In this document: one piece after another, positions 54,901 to 62,603 of the stretch | Layout of the letters: each line of letters begins with the position of its first letter | Numbering within the stretch: the first letter of the stretch is position 1 | NCBI RefSeq assembly: GCF_003008575.1 | Contig: NZ_CP027667.1 | Location: forward strand, 2,566,001 to 2,630,000 | Origin: Melaminivora suipulveris | GTDB lineage: Bacteria > Pseudomonadota > Gammaproteobacteria > Burkholderiales > Burkholderiaceae_C | DNA: 64,000 nucleotides | Reading direction: 5' to 3' | Notes under the pieces: model-generated | Seen by the model: only the letters and a program-made list of their open reading frames with translations | What the model was told of the DNA's origin: nothing | The model's database searches: none | Made by a program: the position numbers and the translations under genes

Positions 54901-55182
54901 CAGGCGCTGGAGCGGCTGCAGGAGGAGCGCCCGGCGGTGGTGCTGTCGGACATCGAAATGCCGCGCATGGACGGCTTCGATCTGGCGCGCAACATCCGCG
55001 CCGACGCGAAGCTGCAGGACCTGCCGATCATCATGATCACCTCGCGCATCGCGCAAAAGCACCGCGACCACGCCATGGAGCTGGGCGTGAACCACTACCT
55101 GGGCAAGCCGTACTCGGACGAGGAGCTGCTGAGCCTGGTGCAGCACTACGCGCGGCAGCTGGCGCCGGCCGAGAGCGCCTGA
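48982..55182 (+). CDS. chpA: Hybrid chemosensory histidine kinase ChpA/PilL with several Hpt-like domains
   Basis: This 2066-residue kinase has an N-terminal Hpt-like segment at His73 (LHQAGGALEMVG), a second degenerate one without His, a canonical Hpt at His703 (FHTLKGSSRMVGL), an Hpt-like domain at His1073 (AHSLAGSSATVGF) and a canonical Hpt at His1327 (LHTLKGSARLAG). Long Ala/Pro/Glu linkers separate them. Then come the dimerisation helices (LLDRLVNQAGEVMIARSRLE), the ATPase (RNSISHGIEPPE, FRDDGAGLD, LSGRGIGMDVV), a CheW-like domain, and a receiver with Asp1990 (LSDIEMPRMDGFD). It phosphorylates PilG and PilH. It lies 85 bases after pilJ and ends the operon. Confidence 0.95.
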   Translation: MSTKEVANATAPDGAHGEQDLGPLAWVLDELRKTLEGAAKAMRRFVRDAEVARQSDLASLDASALRVARQQLHQAGGALEMVGMAQPALVVRALEGAVQRFVQRPELCSDEACGAIEQASFALVEYLELVLAGRPVSPVALFPQYRRAQELAGAERVHPADLWPPQRPVREPAAQSQVPPVAYGSQARARLDSAVLRIVKTADAAAAAELKSLSLGLAAGQEDAGARTFWRICAGFFEALAQGALPPDVYVKRVASRVLMQYASLARGDAAVNERLLQDLLFFCAQAAIDDGRAAPALAAVRQANLLDGQDAVDYEQTRFGLYDPAVLAQARKRIAAATETWSALAGGDRNKLKLAADQFSLVCDSLRKLQPGSEHLAQALMRAVEVTAHSGEPPGAALAIEVATAVLYLQASFEDLDVAPQQMAERAQSLAQRIDQVGAGGEPQPLEPWMEELYGRVSERQTMGSVVGELRASLAEAEKAMDQYFRDPQDTAALTGVPGGLQQMRGVLSVLGLDQASLAVLHMRTVVERLLVGDVPDGERAQVFEKLGNSLGALGFLIDMLSYQRAMARKLFVYDEAQGELRSLMGRARTQPVPAVRPDEPALQQPQAEPAEPAFFAAPPLAEAAAPEIAPPAPMPAAPAFSEPPVATPAVDAARQEEDQELRDIFLEEAREVVAAGLAAVDALHAQPGDLSQQTTLRRAFHTLKGSSRMVGLNEFGEAAWAMEQALNAWLAEQKPIQPPLLQLSAQALTAFGQWADAITADQAGHWQAQPFRTAADAMRQEGRLVELDAPHTPSAAAPPALLGWTEQVEGEGSSTLDGPPTGAAEPAMQQPAAPDLPPAKPTWESEPLPVHERDTELAGFDLVAEGDEGEPPADFADTSIDGLLDAQDDASLAMGEEIDFALFEKALQAEASPPPAPADAAPAEQVAPHADTETFFLAPGSDSVELLPGSPESSQAPGADEIPWEAEVEPVESAAPLDLPELTAQQPAPQLPVDAVPDPGLEPGQPLLAAAPDEPPADEVKVIGSLRIGIPLYNVYLNEADEWSRRLATALQEWALELHQPVPEVSVALAHSLAGSSATVGFSALSGLARTLEHALQHLQLLPRGTSGQAQAVNAAAADIRRLLHQFAAGFLKEPNAQVLAQLRELLELEVLGARPAPADPAAEESRREGAGDDSVAGVPAPEEALRTEAFTAEGPSAEVLKAEAPELEATADEIVSTDAADAFEPPPHEPAAEPHSAAEAPAAATTAQRAPGAFADIPPSAALPVPASATDDDIDALDTIDPDLFPIFEEEATELLPRLGSALRQWSAHPDNLGARSEVLRALHTLKGSARLAGAMRLGEMAHRLEGAVEHIGMDGAHTSDIEPLLVRLDALQADFDTLRAVGAQPLSEPVTLEPPAPAQSAPEQSSQTAEPASVAQPTVLPAVELAPQRIAPARPAAAGQSVRVRAQLLDRLVNQAGEVMIARSRLEARMGQLRGSLTDLTGNLERLRLQLRDIEVQAESQMQSRLALSRDSAAGFDPLEFDRFTRVQELTRMMAESVNDVATVQRNMQRAMEGAEDDLIAQGRQARELQRDLLRTRMIDFESIAERLYAAVRQSSKEAARQVKLDIVGGAIEMDRGVLDRMTPVFEHLLRNSISHGIEPPEQRQAAGKPAAGTITIALRQEGNDVSLQFRDDGAGLDVPRIRAKAVALGLVDADAPLDDAEAVQLIFQPGFSTAAEVTELSGRGIGMDVVRAEVGALGGRIETESERGRGTSFRLVLPLTTAVTQVVMLRAGDLVFGVPASLVEIVRRANEAQLDAAYASRSYDYDGQALPLHWAGALLQSSARSGEAIGKSRPVLVLRSAAQRLAMHVDEVLGNQEVVVKNLGPQLSRLPGLAGMSVLASGAVVLVYNPVALATTYGEQMQAAALLEDAPQPAAPDGADDTQQPPRLAAAPQVPLVLVVDDSITVRRVTQRLLVREGYRVALAADGLQALERLQEERPAVVLSDIEMPRMDGFDLARNIRADAKLQDLPIIMITSRIAQKHRDHAMELGVNHYLGKPYSDEELLSLVQHYARQLAPAESA

Positions 55183-55258
55183 CCGCCGCCCGCCCGGCGC
55201 TCGTCAGGCATGCCGCGCGGGCCGGGCGGGCATGGGGCTTACCCGTAAAATCGGGCGC

Positions 55259-55873
55259 ATGTCCAGCCCCAGCCCCTCCATGAACCTGACCCACCACTTC
55301 CTGATCGCCATGCCGGGGCTGGAAGAGGGGGCATCGTTCTTCTCGCGCAGCGTCGTCTATCTGTGCGAGCACAGCGAGCGCGGCGCCCTGGGCCTGGTCA
55401 TCAACAAGCCCATGGGCATCAACCTCGATGGCCTGCTGGAGAAGGTGGATCTGACGCTGGGCCGCGAGGACCTGAGCGGCGCGCCGGTCTTCCATGGCGG
55501 GCCGCTGCAGACCGAGCGCGGCTTCGTACTGCACGATGCGATGCGCCCGCACGCTCCGGCCGAGGGCGAAGACACTTCGCCCTACGCCTCGACCATGCAG
55601 ATCTCCGCCAGCGGCCTGGAGATGACCACCTCCAAGGACGTGCTCGAAGCCCTGTCGCACGGCGCCGGGCCACGCCGCGTGCTGGTCACGCTGGGCTACG
55701 CCTCATGGGGCGAGGGCCAGCTCGAATCCGAACTGGCGGAAAACAGCTGGCTGACCGTGGAGGCCGACCCGCAGGTCATCTTCGACGCCCCGGTCAAGGA
55801 GCGCTACGACCGCGCGCTGGGCCTGCTGGGCCTGCAGGCCTGGATGCTCTCGCCCGAAGCGGGGCACGCATGA
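55259..55873 (+). CDS. yqgE: YqgE/AlgH family protein (UPF0301)
   Basis: The product has 204 residues from the ATG at 55259; an internal ATG at 55280 (MNLTHHFLIAMPG) would match the E. coli start. GALGLVINKPMGI, GAPVFHGGPLQTERGFVLHD and LGYASWGEGQLESELAENSW are the family blocks. The molecular role is not settled; AlgH affects alginate expression in Pseudomonas. It overlaps ruvX by ATGA, a pairing conserved across proteobacteria. Confidence 0.93.
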   Translation: MSSPSPSMNLTHHFLIAMPGLEEGASFFSRSVVYLCEHSERGALGLVINKPMGINLDGLLEKVDLTLGREDLSGAPVFHGGPLQTERGFVLHDAMRPHAPAEGEDTSPYASTMQISASGLEMTTSKDVLEALSHGAGPRRVLVTLGYASWGEGQLESELAENSWLTVEADPQVIFDAPVKERYDRALGLLGLQAWMLSPEAGHA

Positions 55874-56283
55874 GCGGGCCGGCTGGCCCCGGCGCTGCAA
55901 CGCAGCAGACCTTTCTCGCCTTCGACTTCGGCGCCCGCCGCACCGGCGTTGCCGTGGGCACCCGGCTGCTGGGCACGGCCTCGCCCCAGTCCACCATCCG
56001 CGCCGACAGCGCGGACGCGCGCTTCGCCCAGGTGGCCGAGCGCATCCGCGAGTGGCAGCCCGATGCGCTGGTGGTCGGCGTGCCGCTGCACCCGGACGGT
56101 GCGGCGCACGAGAACACCGTGCGCGCGCTCAAGTTCGCTCGCCAGCTGCGCGGGCGTTTCGGCCTGCCGGTGCACGAGGTGGACGAGCGCTACAGCACCA
56201 CCGCCGCGCTGGAGGAAGGCGCGCGCGATGCCGATGCCGGCGCGGCCTGCATCATCCTGGAACAGTTCCTGAGGAGCCTCTGA
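55870..56283 (+). CDS. ruvX: Putative pre-16S rRNA nuclease / Holliday junction resolvase YqgF
   Basis: This 137-residue protein has the RNase H-like YqgF motifs: [40 protein letters not shown] and [15 protein letters not shown], with the acidic residues (Asp, Glu, Asp) in place. YqgF matures 16S rRNA ends; an older name is Holliday junction resolvase. It overlaps yqgE and ends 2 bases before the pyrR start. Confidence 0.94.
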   Translation: MSGPAGPGAATQQTFLAFDFGARRTGVAVGTRLLGTASPQSTIRADSADARFAQVAERIREWQPDALVVGVPLHPDGAAHENTVRALKFARQLRGRFGLPVHEVDERYSTTAALEEGARDADAGAACIILEQFLRSL

Positions 56284-56285
56284 CC

Positions 56286-56816
56286 ATGAACCCCCAAGAC
56301 GCCGGCCCCGCCGGCCGACTGCTGCTGGATGCCGAGGCGCTGTATGCCGAGCTGGCGCGCGGCGTGCGTACGCTGCTGGCGCCGGATACGCGCCTGGCCG
56401 GCATCACCTCCGGCGGCGCCTGGCTGGCCGAGCGGCTGCAGCGCGACCTGGGCCTGCAGGATGCGCCCGGCGTGCTGTCCTCGGCCCTGCATCGCGACGA
56501 CTACGCGCGCCGGGGTCTTTCCGCCAGCGCCCAGACGCAACTGCCCTTCGATGTGAACGGCGCCGACATTCTGGTGCTCGACGACGTGCTCTACACCGGC
56601 CGCACCGTGCGCGCCGTGCTCAACGAGCTGTTCGACTATGGCCGCCCGGCGCGCGTGCGTCTGGCGGTGCTGGTGGACCGGGGCGGGCGCGAGCTGCCGA
56701 TCGCCGCCGAGTTCGCCGCCGCGCGCGTGGTACTGCCGGCGCACCAGTCGCTGGCACTGGCGCGCACCGATGCCGGCGCCTTCCACTTCGAACTGCGCGA
56801 CCTGCAAGAGGCCTGA
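56286..56816 (+). CDS. pyrR: PyrR-type uracil phosphoribosyltransferase/regulator
   Basis: The product has 176 residues. The PRPP-binding loop [20 protein letters not shown] is the type I phosphoribosyltransferase signature, and [17 protein letters not shown] matches the PyrR N-terminal region. In Gram-positive bacteria PyrR attenuates pyr operons by binding mRNA. Here it precedes pyrB by 2 bases, and I see no attenuator hairpin, so an enzymatic (uracil salvage) or different regulatory role is possible. Confidence 0.92.
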   Translation: MNPQDAGPAGRLLLDAEALYAELARGVRTLLAPDTRLAGITSGGAWLAERLQRDLGLQDAPGVLSSALHRDDYARRGLSASAQTQLPFDVNGADILVLDDVLYTGRTVRAVLNELFDYGRPARVRLAVLVDRGGRELPIAAEFAAARVVLPAHQSLALARTDAGAFHFELRDLQEA

Positions 56817-56818
56817 CG

Positions 56819-57787
56819 GTGCTGTACAAGCGCAACCCCCAGCTGAACAAGAACGGCGAGCTGATCCACCTGCTGTCCATCGAAGGGCTGCCGCGGGACA
56901 CGCTCACGCACATCCTGGACACCGCGGCCAACTTCGTGTCCATGAACGACCGCGAGGTCAAGAAGGTGCCGCTTTTGCGCGGCAAGAGCGTGTTCAACCT
57001 GTTCTTCGAAAACAGCACGCGCACGCGCACCACCTTCGAGATCGCCGCCAAGCGCCTGTCGGCCGACGTCTTCAATCTGGATATTTCGCGCAGCTCCACC
57101 GCCAAGGGCGAGACGCTGCTGGACACCATCGACAACCTGTCGGCCATGGCGGCCGACCTGTTCGTGGTGCGCCACAGCGAATCCGGCGCGCCGTACCTGA
57201 TCGCGCAGCACGTGGCGCCGCATGTGCATGTGGTGAACGCCGGCGATGGGCGGCACTCGCACCCCACGCAGGGGCTGCTGGACATGTACACCATCCGGCA
57301 CTACAAAAAGGATTTTTCCAACCTGACGGTGGCCATCGTCGGCGACGTGCTGCACTCGCGCGTGGCGCGCTCGGACATCCATGCGCTGACCACGCTGGGA
57401 GCGGCCGAGGTGCGTGTGGTCGGCCCGCGCACGCTGGTGCCGTCCGATCTGTCACACATGGGTGTGCGCGTGTTCCACAACCTGGAGGATGGCATCAGGG
57501 GCTGCGATGTCGTCATCACGTTGCGCCTGCAAAACGAGCGCATGAGCGGCGCGCTGCTGCCCTCCAGTCAGGAATACTTCAAGAGCTTCGGCCTCACGCC
57601 CGAGAAGCTGCGGCTGGCCAAGCCGGACGCCATCGTCATGCACCCTGGGCCCATCAATCGCGGCGTGGAGATCGCCTCGGCCGTGGTCGACGGGCCGCAG
57701 GCGGTGATCCTGCCGCAGGTGACCTTTGGCATTGCCGTGCGCATGGCTGTCATGTCCATAGTGGCGGGGAACGGAGCACCCCCCTGA
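56819..57787 (+). CDS. pyrB: Aspartate carbamoyltransferase catalytic subunit
   Basis: This 322-residue protein starts at GTG 56819, two bases after pyrR. Carbamoyl-phosphate loop [20 protein letters not shown] and aspartate-side [14 protein letters not shown] plus [11 protein letters not shown] are intact. It condenses carbamoyl phosphate with aspartate in pyrimidine synthesis. The dihydroorotase-like gene follows after 214 bases. There is no pyrI regulatory subunit; by analogy with Pseudomonas the enzyme is likely assembled with the inactive PyrC'. The last codons (NGAPP-stop) merge into a GC-rich repeat. Confidence 0.96.
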   Translation: MLYKRNPQLNKNGELIHLLSIEGLPRDTLTHILDTAANFVSMNDREVKKVPLLRGKSVFNLFFENSTRTRTTFEIAAKRLSADVFNLDISRSSTAKGETLLDTIDNLSAMAADLFVVRHSESGAPYLIAQHVAPHVHVVNAGDGRHSHPTQGLLDMYTIRHYKKDFSNLTVAIVGDVLHSRVARSDIHALTTLGAAEVRVVGPRTLVPSDLSHMGVRVFHNLEDGIRGCDVVITLRLQNERMSGALLPSSQEYFKSFGLTPEKLRLAKPDAIVMHPGPINRGVEIASAVVDGPQAVILPQVTFGIAVRMAVMSIVAGNGAPP

Positions 57788-57930
57788 GGCGCTGCGCGCC
57801 TTCCCCCCTCTTTGTCCGCGCTGCGCGCGGGAGGGGGGACGCCGCTGGTGGACCGGCAGAGCCGGATCCACGGCGGCCGCTGGCCTAGCGTGGGGACTGC
57901 GGGGCGGGCGCGCGGAACGGGTGGCGGGGT
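57788..57930. repeat. GC-rich palindromic element after pyrB
   Basis: CCCCCCTC (57803-57810) pairs with GAGGGGGG (57831-57838) around a GC-rich core. A second stem pairs GTGGACCGGC (57848-57857) with GCCGGATCCAC (57861-57871), one bulge. The composition and layout resemble a dispersed element I associate with Comamonadaceae genomes. It may end the pyrB transcript or fold as RNA. Confidence 0.55.
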
Positions 57931-57936
57931 TGTTGC

Positions 57937-57997
57937 GCTATCTATTTTATAGCTACAAGTTGTTTATTCACGCCGACTGAAGGCCGATTTGGCTTGA
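57937..57997. repeat. Dispersed intergenic repeat, copy e
   Basis: GCGCTATCTATTTTATAGCT, then ACAAGTTGTTTATTCACGC and CGACTGAAGGCCGATTTGG, are in the same orientation as copy c. TAT(C/A)TATTTTATAG forms a small inverted pair. It ends 5 bases before the pyrC' ATG and could carry its promoter or ribosome-site context, since no GGAG is seen there. Confidence 0.7.
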
Positions 57998-58001
57998 AAA
58001 C

Positions 58002-59300
58002 ATGAAAATCCTGATCGAAAACGGCCGTGTCATCGATCCCGCCAGCGGCCTGGACAAGGTGTGCAGCGTGGCGCTGGCCGCCGGGCGCATCATCGCCGTG
58101 GACCGGCTGCCCGACGGCTTTGCGCCCACGCGGCGCATCGATGCCGGCGGCTGCCTGGTGCTGCCGGGCCTGGTGGACCTGGCGGCGCGCCTGCGCGAGC
58201 CCGGCCACGAGCACGAGGGCATGCTGGAGTCGGAGATGGCCGCGGCCGTCGCCGGCGGGGTGACCAGCCTGGTCTGCCCGCCCGACACCGACCCGGTGCT
58301 GGATGAGCCCGGCCTGGTCGAGATGCTCAAGTTCCGCGCCGAAAAGCTGCACCAGGCGCGCCTGTTCCCGCTGGGGGCGCTCACGCGCAACCTGGCCGGC
58401 GCGGTGCTGACCGAGATGGCCGAGCTGACCGAGGCCGGCTGCGTGGGCTTTTCGCAGGCCGAGGTGCAGCTGGAGAGCACCCAGGTGCTGCAGCGCGCGC
58501 TGCAATACGCCGCCACCTTCGGCTACACCGTCTGGCTGCGCCCGCAGGAGCTGCATCTGGGCCGCGGCGTGGCCGCCAGCGGCCCGCTGGCCACGCGCAT
58601 GGGCCTGGCCGGCGTGCCGGTCGCGGCCGAGACCATCGCGCTGCACACCATCTTCGAGCTGATGAAGGCCACCGGTGCGCGCGTGCACCTGTGCCGGCTG
58701 TCGAGCAGCGCCGGAGTCGAACTGGTGCGCCGGGCCAAGGCCGAGGGCCTGGCCGTGAGCTGCGACGTGAGCATCAACTCGCTGCTGTTCACCGACACCG
58801 ACATGGGTTACTTCGACAGCCGGGCGCGCCTGACCCCGGTGCTGCGCCAGCAGCGTGACCGCGACGCGCTGTCGGCTGCGCTGGCGGACGGCACCATCGA
58901 CGCGCTGGTCTCCGACCACACGCCGGTGGATGACGACGCCAAGGCGCTGCCGTTTGCCGAGGCCGAGGCCGGCGCCACCGGGCTGGAGCTGCTGCTGTCG
59001 GTGGCCATCAAATGGTCGCAGGACGCAGACGTGCCGCTGGCGCGTGCCCTGGCGGTGGTCACCGCCGAGCCGGCGCGCGTGCTGGGCGGCGCCCTGGGCA
59101 CGCTGCAGGCCAGCGTCGGACGCATCGCCGAGGGCGGCGTGGGCGATCTGTGCATCGTCGAACCCCAGGCCCACTGGACGGTGGGCGCGCAGACGCTGCT
59201 CAGCCAGGGCAAGCACACGCCCCTGTCGGGCTACGAGCTGCCGGCGCGCGTGCGCACCACGCTGGCGGGCGGCCAGATCGCCTTCGAGCGGGGGCGCTGA
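58002..59300 (+). CDS. pyrX: Dihydroorotase-like PyrC' (probable inactive, structural)
   Basis: This 432-residue protein has the amidohydrolase layout of long dihydroorotases. The metal motif normally reading HxHxREPG is here DLAARLREPGHE, so both histidines are lost. The next position is TVWLRPQELHLGRG, and HHLL near residue 265 reads VSINSLLFTD. SDHTPVDDDAK keeps the Asp-His of the last site. In Pseudomonas the equivalent PyrC' is catalytically dead but required for assembly of PyrB into active ATCase. The pyrB-pyrC' order supports that role. A true dihydroorotase must be elsewhere in the genome. Confidence 0.88.
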   Translation: MKILIENGRVIDPASGLDKVCSVALAAGRIIAVDRLPDGFAPTRRIDAGGCLVLPGLVDLAARLREPGHEHEGMLESEMAAAVAGGVTSLVCPPDTDPVLDEPGLVEMLKFRAEKLHQARLFPLGALTRNLAGAVLTEMAELTEAGCVGFSQAEVQLESTQVLQRALQYAATFGYTVWLRPQELHLGRGVAASGPLATRMGLAGVPVAAETIALHTIFELMKATGARVHLCRLSSSAGVELVRRAKAEGLAVSCDVSINSLLFTDTDMGYFDSRARLTPVLRQQRDRDALSAALADGTIDALVSDHTPVDDDAKALPFAEAEAGATGLELLLSVAIKWSQDADVPLARALAVVTAEPARVLGGALGTLQASVGRIAEGGVGDLCIVEPQAHWTVGAQTLLSQGKHTPLSGYELPARVRTTLAGGQIAFERGR

Positions 59301-59306
59301 AGCCGC

Positions 59307-60068
59307 ATGCGCAACGCGCGGGCGGCGTGGCGGCTGGCGCGCCTGGCGCTGCACGCGCTGCATGGCCTGGCCATCGTCGCCTGGCGCTTCCCGCGCCTGT
59401 CCGAGGCGCAGCGCCAGGCACACGTGCAAGCCTGGGCGCTGGCGCTGCTGGCACATGCCGGTGTGCGCCTGCGCGTGGAGGGCACGACGCCGCTGCATGG
59501 GCCGGTGCTGCTGGTGGCCAACCATTCCTCGTGGCTGGACATCCCCGCGCTGCACGCGGCGCGCTACTGCCGCTTCGTCTCCAAGGCCGACGTGCAGGAC
59601 TGGCCGCTGATGGGCACGCTGGCCACGGCCGGGGGCACCCTGTTCCTGGCGCGTGAATCGCCACGCGACATGCTGCGGCTGCTGCAGGGCATGCGCGCGG
59701 CGCTGGCTGCTGGCGAGGTGCTGGCGCTGTTCCCCGAGGGCACGACAGGCGACGGCCGCGCGCTGCTGCCCTTCCACGGCAATTTGCTGCAGGCGGCGAT
59801 TGCGGCGGACGCGCCCGCGCAGCCGGTGGCCGTGAGCTTTTTCGATGCCGCCAGCGGCGCGCCCAGCCACGCCCCCTGCTGGCCGGGCAACGAGAGCCTG
59901 CTGCGCGCGGTCTGGCGCACCCTGGCTGCTGCGCCGCTGCTGGTGCGGGTGCGCTTCGGCGCGCCGCGCTATGCGATGGGGCACGACCGCCGCTCCTGGG
60001 CACTGTCGCTGCGCGAGGAGGTGGATGCACTGCTGCACGACGGCGCGGCTGCCTGCAACCATCTGTAG
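59307..60068 (+). CDS. plsC: 1-acyl-sn-glycerol-3-phosphate acyltransferase (PlsC family)
   Basis: This 253-residue protein has the acyltransferase motifs NHSSWLD (HxxxxD), a glycerol-phosphate site in GTLFLARES, and FPEGTTGDGRALLPFHGNL. It has a hydrophobic N-terminus. It adds the second acyl chain in phospholipid synthesis, although paralogues can modify other lipids. It starts 6 bases after pyrC' and is probably in that operon. Confidence 0.9.
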   Translation: MRNARAAWRLARLALHALHGLAIVAWRFPRLSEAQRQAHVQAWALALLAHAGVRLRVEGTTPLHGPVLLVANHSSWLDIPALHAARYCRFVSKADVQDWPLMGTLATAGGTLFLARESPRDMLRLLQGMRAALAAGEVLALFPEGTTGDGRALLPFHGNLLQAAIAADAPAQPVAVSFFDAASGAPSHAPCWPGNESLLRAVWRTLAAAPLLVRVRFGAPRYAMGHDRRSWALSLREEVDALLHDGAAACNHL

Positions 60069-60181
60069 TCAAATTGCGGCAAATGCTTGCATTGCGTTAA
60101 GGTATGTTGGCTCGGGCGGCTTTGGGGCGCCGCCACGGGCGATTCATCATGCCCCGTGACGGCACTGCCGAGAGGACTGCC

Positions 60182-61408
60182 ATGCAACAACTGGTCGAGC
60201 GCGCCAGCGCCATCCTGCTCCGACCTCGCCCAACCTGGGAGGTCATCGACGCCGAGCCGGCTGATTCCAGAAAGCTCTTCACCAGTTACCTGATGGTGCT
60301 GGCAGCCATCCCGGCGGTCTGCGGCTTCATCGGCATGTCGCTGCTGGGCGTCGGCGCGTTCGGCTTTTCGATGCGCATCCCGGTGCTTACCGGGCTGGTC
60401 AATGCCGTGCTCTCCTACGCCTTCAGCCTCGTGGGCGTGATCGTGCTGTCGCTGATCATCAACGCCCTGGGGCCCACCTTCGGCGGCGTGAAGAATCAGG
60501 ATCAGGCTTTCAAGGTGGCCGTCTATGGCAGCACCGCCGCGCTGGTCGGCGGCGTGTTCGCCCTGCTGCCGGCCCTGGCCATGCTGGGCCTGGTGACGGC
60601 GCTGTATTCGGTCTATCTGCTTTATCTGGGCCTGCCGCTGCTCATGCGTGCGCCGGCCCAGCGCGCCGTGCCGTACACGGTGGCGGTGGTGGTCGCGGCC
60701 ATCGTCATGGGCGTCGTGATGTCGATGGTGCTGGCCGCACTCACACCACGCGGGCCGGCGCTGTGGGGCGGGGCGGGAGGCGGCCCGGCCGTCGCCGTGG
60801 ACACGCCCAGGGGCCGGGTCACGGTGAACACCGCCGGCCTGGAAGAAGCCAGCCGCAAGATGGAAGACGCCGCGCGCCGCATGGAACAGGCCGGCAAGAG
60901 CGGCGACACCGCGGCCATGAACGAGGCCGCGCAGCAGGTCGCCGCGGTGGCGGCCGGCGCCCTGGGCCAGGGCGTGCGGGCGCTGGACGGCGCCGCGCTC
61001 AAGGCGGCGCTGCCCGAGCGCCTGGGCGGCCGCGCGCGCACCGGGCTGGACGTGCAAAGCGGCGCCGCCATGGGCGTCTCCGTCAGCCAGGCCAGCGCGC
61101 GGTATGGCGATGGGGTGCGTGTGCAGATCCTGGACATGGGCGCCATGGGCCAGCTTGCCCAGATTGCTGGGATGGTGCAGGGCGAGAGCGAGAGCGACGG
61201 CCAGGTGGACAAGACCTGGCAGGAAGGCGGCCGCACCTTGCAGCAGAGCTACGCCAAGGACGGCAGCCAGGCGGAGATGCGCGCCATCCTGAAGAACGGC
61301 GTCATGGTCAGCATCGAGGCCGAGGGCACGGGCATCAAGGAAGTCCAGTCGCTGCTGGCCCAGCTCGACCTGAAGGGGCTGGAAGGCCTGCAGCGCCCGG
61401 CCAAATGA
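60182..61408 (+). CDS. Yip1-family membrane protein with soluble C-terminal domain
   Basis: This 408-residue protein starts at the ATG at 60182, behind GAGGA. The first 200 residues hold five or six hydrophobic segments of the Yip1 type (TSYLMVLAAIPAVCGFIGMS; AFSLVGVIVLSLIINALGPT), with RPRPTWEVIDAEP at the N-terminus as in bacterial Yip1-like proteins. Residues from about 220 form a soluble, partly coiled region (SRKMEDAARRMEQAGKSGDT) and a beta-rich end. The function is unknown; a role in membrane or stress physiology is only a guess. Confidence 0.8.
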   Translation: MQQLVERASAILLRPRPTWEVIDAEPADSRKLFTSYLMVLAAIPAVCGFIGMSLLGVGAFGFSMRIPVLTGLVNAVLSYAFSLVGVIVLSLIINALGPTFGGVKNQDQAFKVAVYGSTAALVGGVFALLPALAMLGLVTALYSVYLLYLGLPLLMRAPAQRAVPYTVAVVVAAIVMGVVMSMVLAALTPRGPALWGGAGGGPAVAVDTPRGRVTVNTAGLEEASRKMEDAARRMEQAGKSGDTAAMNEAAQQVAAVAAGALGQGVRALDGAALKAALPERLGGRARTGLDVQSGAAMGVSVSQASARYGDGVRVQILDMGAMGQLAQIAGMVQGESESDGQVDKTWQEGGRTLQQSYAKDGSQAEMRAILKNGVMVSIEAEGTGIKEVQSLLAQLDLKGLEGLQRPAK

Positions 61409-61418
61409 CGCGCGGCGG

Positions 61419-62483
61419 TCAAACCCGCGCGAAGGTCACCACGTGGTCCACCTGCGGGCGAATTCCGATCCACTCGCCCACGGCATGGTCATGGTGGCTG
61501 GGCACGTGGGCCATCACGGTGAGGCCGCCGGCCAGCTCCAGCGTGTAGAGAAACTCGGCGCCGCGAAACGACTTGCGCAGCACGCGCGCCTGCACCGGCG
61601 CGGCGTCGTCATGCACCACGTCGTCCGGGCGCAGCAGCACGTCGCAGCGCGCGTCCTCGAATGCCGAGGGCAGGGGGCAGCCGTCGATGTCGGTCAGGTC
61701 GCCCAGCGGCGTGCGCGCCACCACATGGCCGCCCTGGCTGACCAGCTCGGCCGGGGCGAACACACCGTGGCCGATGAAGCTGGCGACGAAGCGCGTGGCC
61801 GGGCGGTGGTACAGGGCGTAGGCGTCGTCCCATTGGTGCAGGTGGCCGGACTCCATCACGCCGATGCGGTCGCCGATGGCAAAGGCCTCCATCTGGTCGT
61901 GCGTGACGAACAGCGCCGTGGCGCCCGCCGCCTTCAGGATGCCGCGCACCTCATGCGCCAGGCGCTCGCGCAGGTCCACGTCGAGGTTGGAAAACGGCTC
62001 GTCCAGCAGCATCAGCCGCGGGCGCGGGGCCAACGCCCTGGCCAGCGCCACACGCTGCTGCTGGCCGCCCGACAGCTCGTGCGGAAAGCGCGATTCGCTG
62101 CCGGCCAGGCCGACCAGCGCCAGCGCCTCGCGTACTCGCTGGCCCTGCTCGGCGCGGGGCAAATTCTGTACGCCGAAACCCACATTGCGCCCCACCGACA
62201 GGTGCGGGAACAGCGCGTAGTCCTGAAACACCATGCCGATGCGCCGCTCTTCCGGCGGCATGCTGCGGCCGCGTGCGCCGACCAGTTCGCCGCCCAGGCG
62301 AATGCTGCCGCCGGCCACCGGCTCCAGGCCGGCCACGGCGCGCAGCAGCGTGGTCTTGCCGCAGCCCGAGGGGCCGATCAGCACGCCGATCTCGCCGGCG
62401 GCCAGGCCCAGGGTCACGCCCTCCACGGCGGCCTGCGCGCGTGCGCCGTAGCGCACGTCCAGTTGAGCAACTTCCAGGAACAT
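61419..62483 (-). CDS. fbpC: Ferric iron ABC transporter ATP-binding protein (FbpC type)
   Basis: The product has 354 residues from the ATG at 62483 on the minus strand. Walker [18 protein letters not shown]-loop [13 protein letters not shown], signature [15 protein letters not shown], Walker [13 protein letters not shown] and H-loop FVTHDQ are all present. A C-terminal regulatory domain of about 120 residues (VLLRPDDV) follows, typical of FbpC/PotA-type subunits. It is divergent from the permease gene, with 120 bases between. Iron specificity is inferred from the permease and from family resemblance. Confidence 0.88.
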   Translation of the reverse strand: MFLEVAQLDVRYGARAQAAVEGVTLGLAAGEIGVLIGPSGCGKTTLLRAVAGLEPVAGGSIRLGGELVGARGRSMPPEERRIGMVFQDYALFPHLSVGRNVGFGVQNLPRAEQGQRVREALALVGLAGSESRFPHELSGGQQQRVALARALAPRPRLMLLDEPFSNLDVDLRERLAHEVRGILKAAGATALFVTHDQMEAFAIGDRIGVMESGHLHQWDDAYALYHRPATRFVASFIGHGVFAPAELVSQGGHVVARTPLGDLTDIDGCPLPSAFEDARCDVLLRPDDVVHDDAAPVQARVLRKSFRGAEFLYTLELAGGLTVMAHVPSHHDHAVGEWIGIRPQVDHVVTFARV

Positions 62484-62603
62484 CGGCGGGATTGTAAGTT
62501 GCGTAGAATTGTTCCCATTTGCATTGCCGGGCTGTCGCTCCGGCCATGCCGGCAGGCCGCGCCGCCGCCGCGCCCTCTCTTGCGCTTCCTCATTCCTTCC
62601 TCC

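Noticed and set aside
62484..62603. A Fur box in the divergent fbpC/fbpB promoter
   Set aside because: AATTGTTCCCATTTGCATTG is AT-rich but matches the 19-bp Fur consensus poorly; I could not support it by eye.
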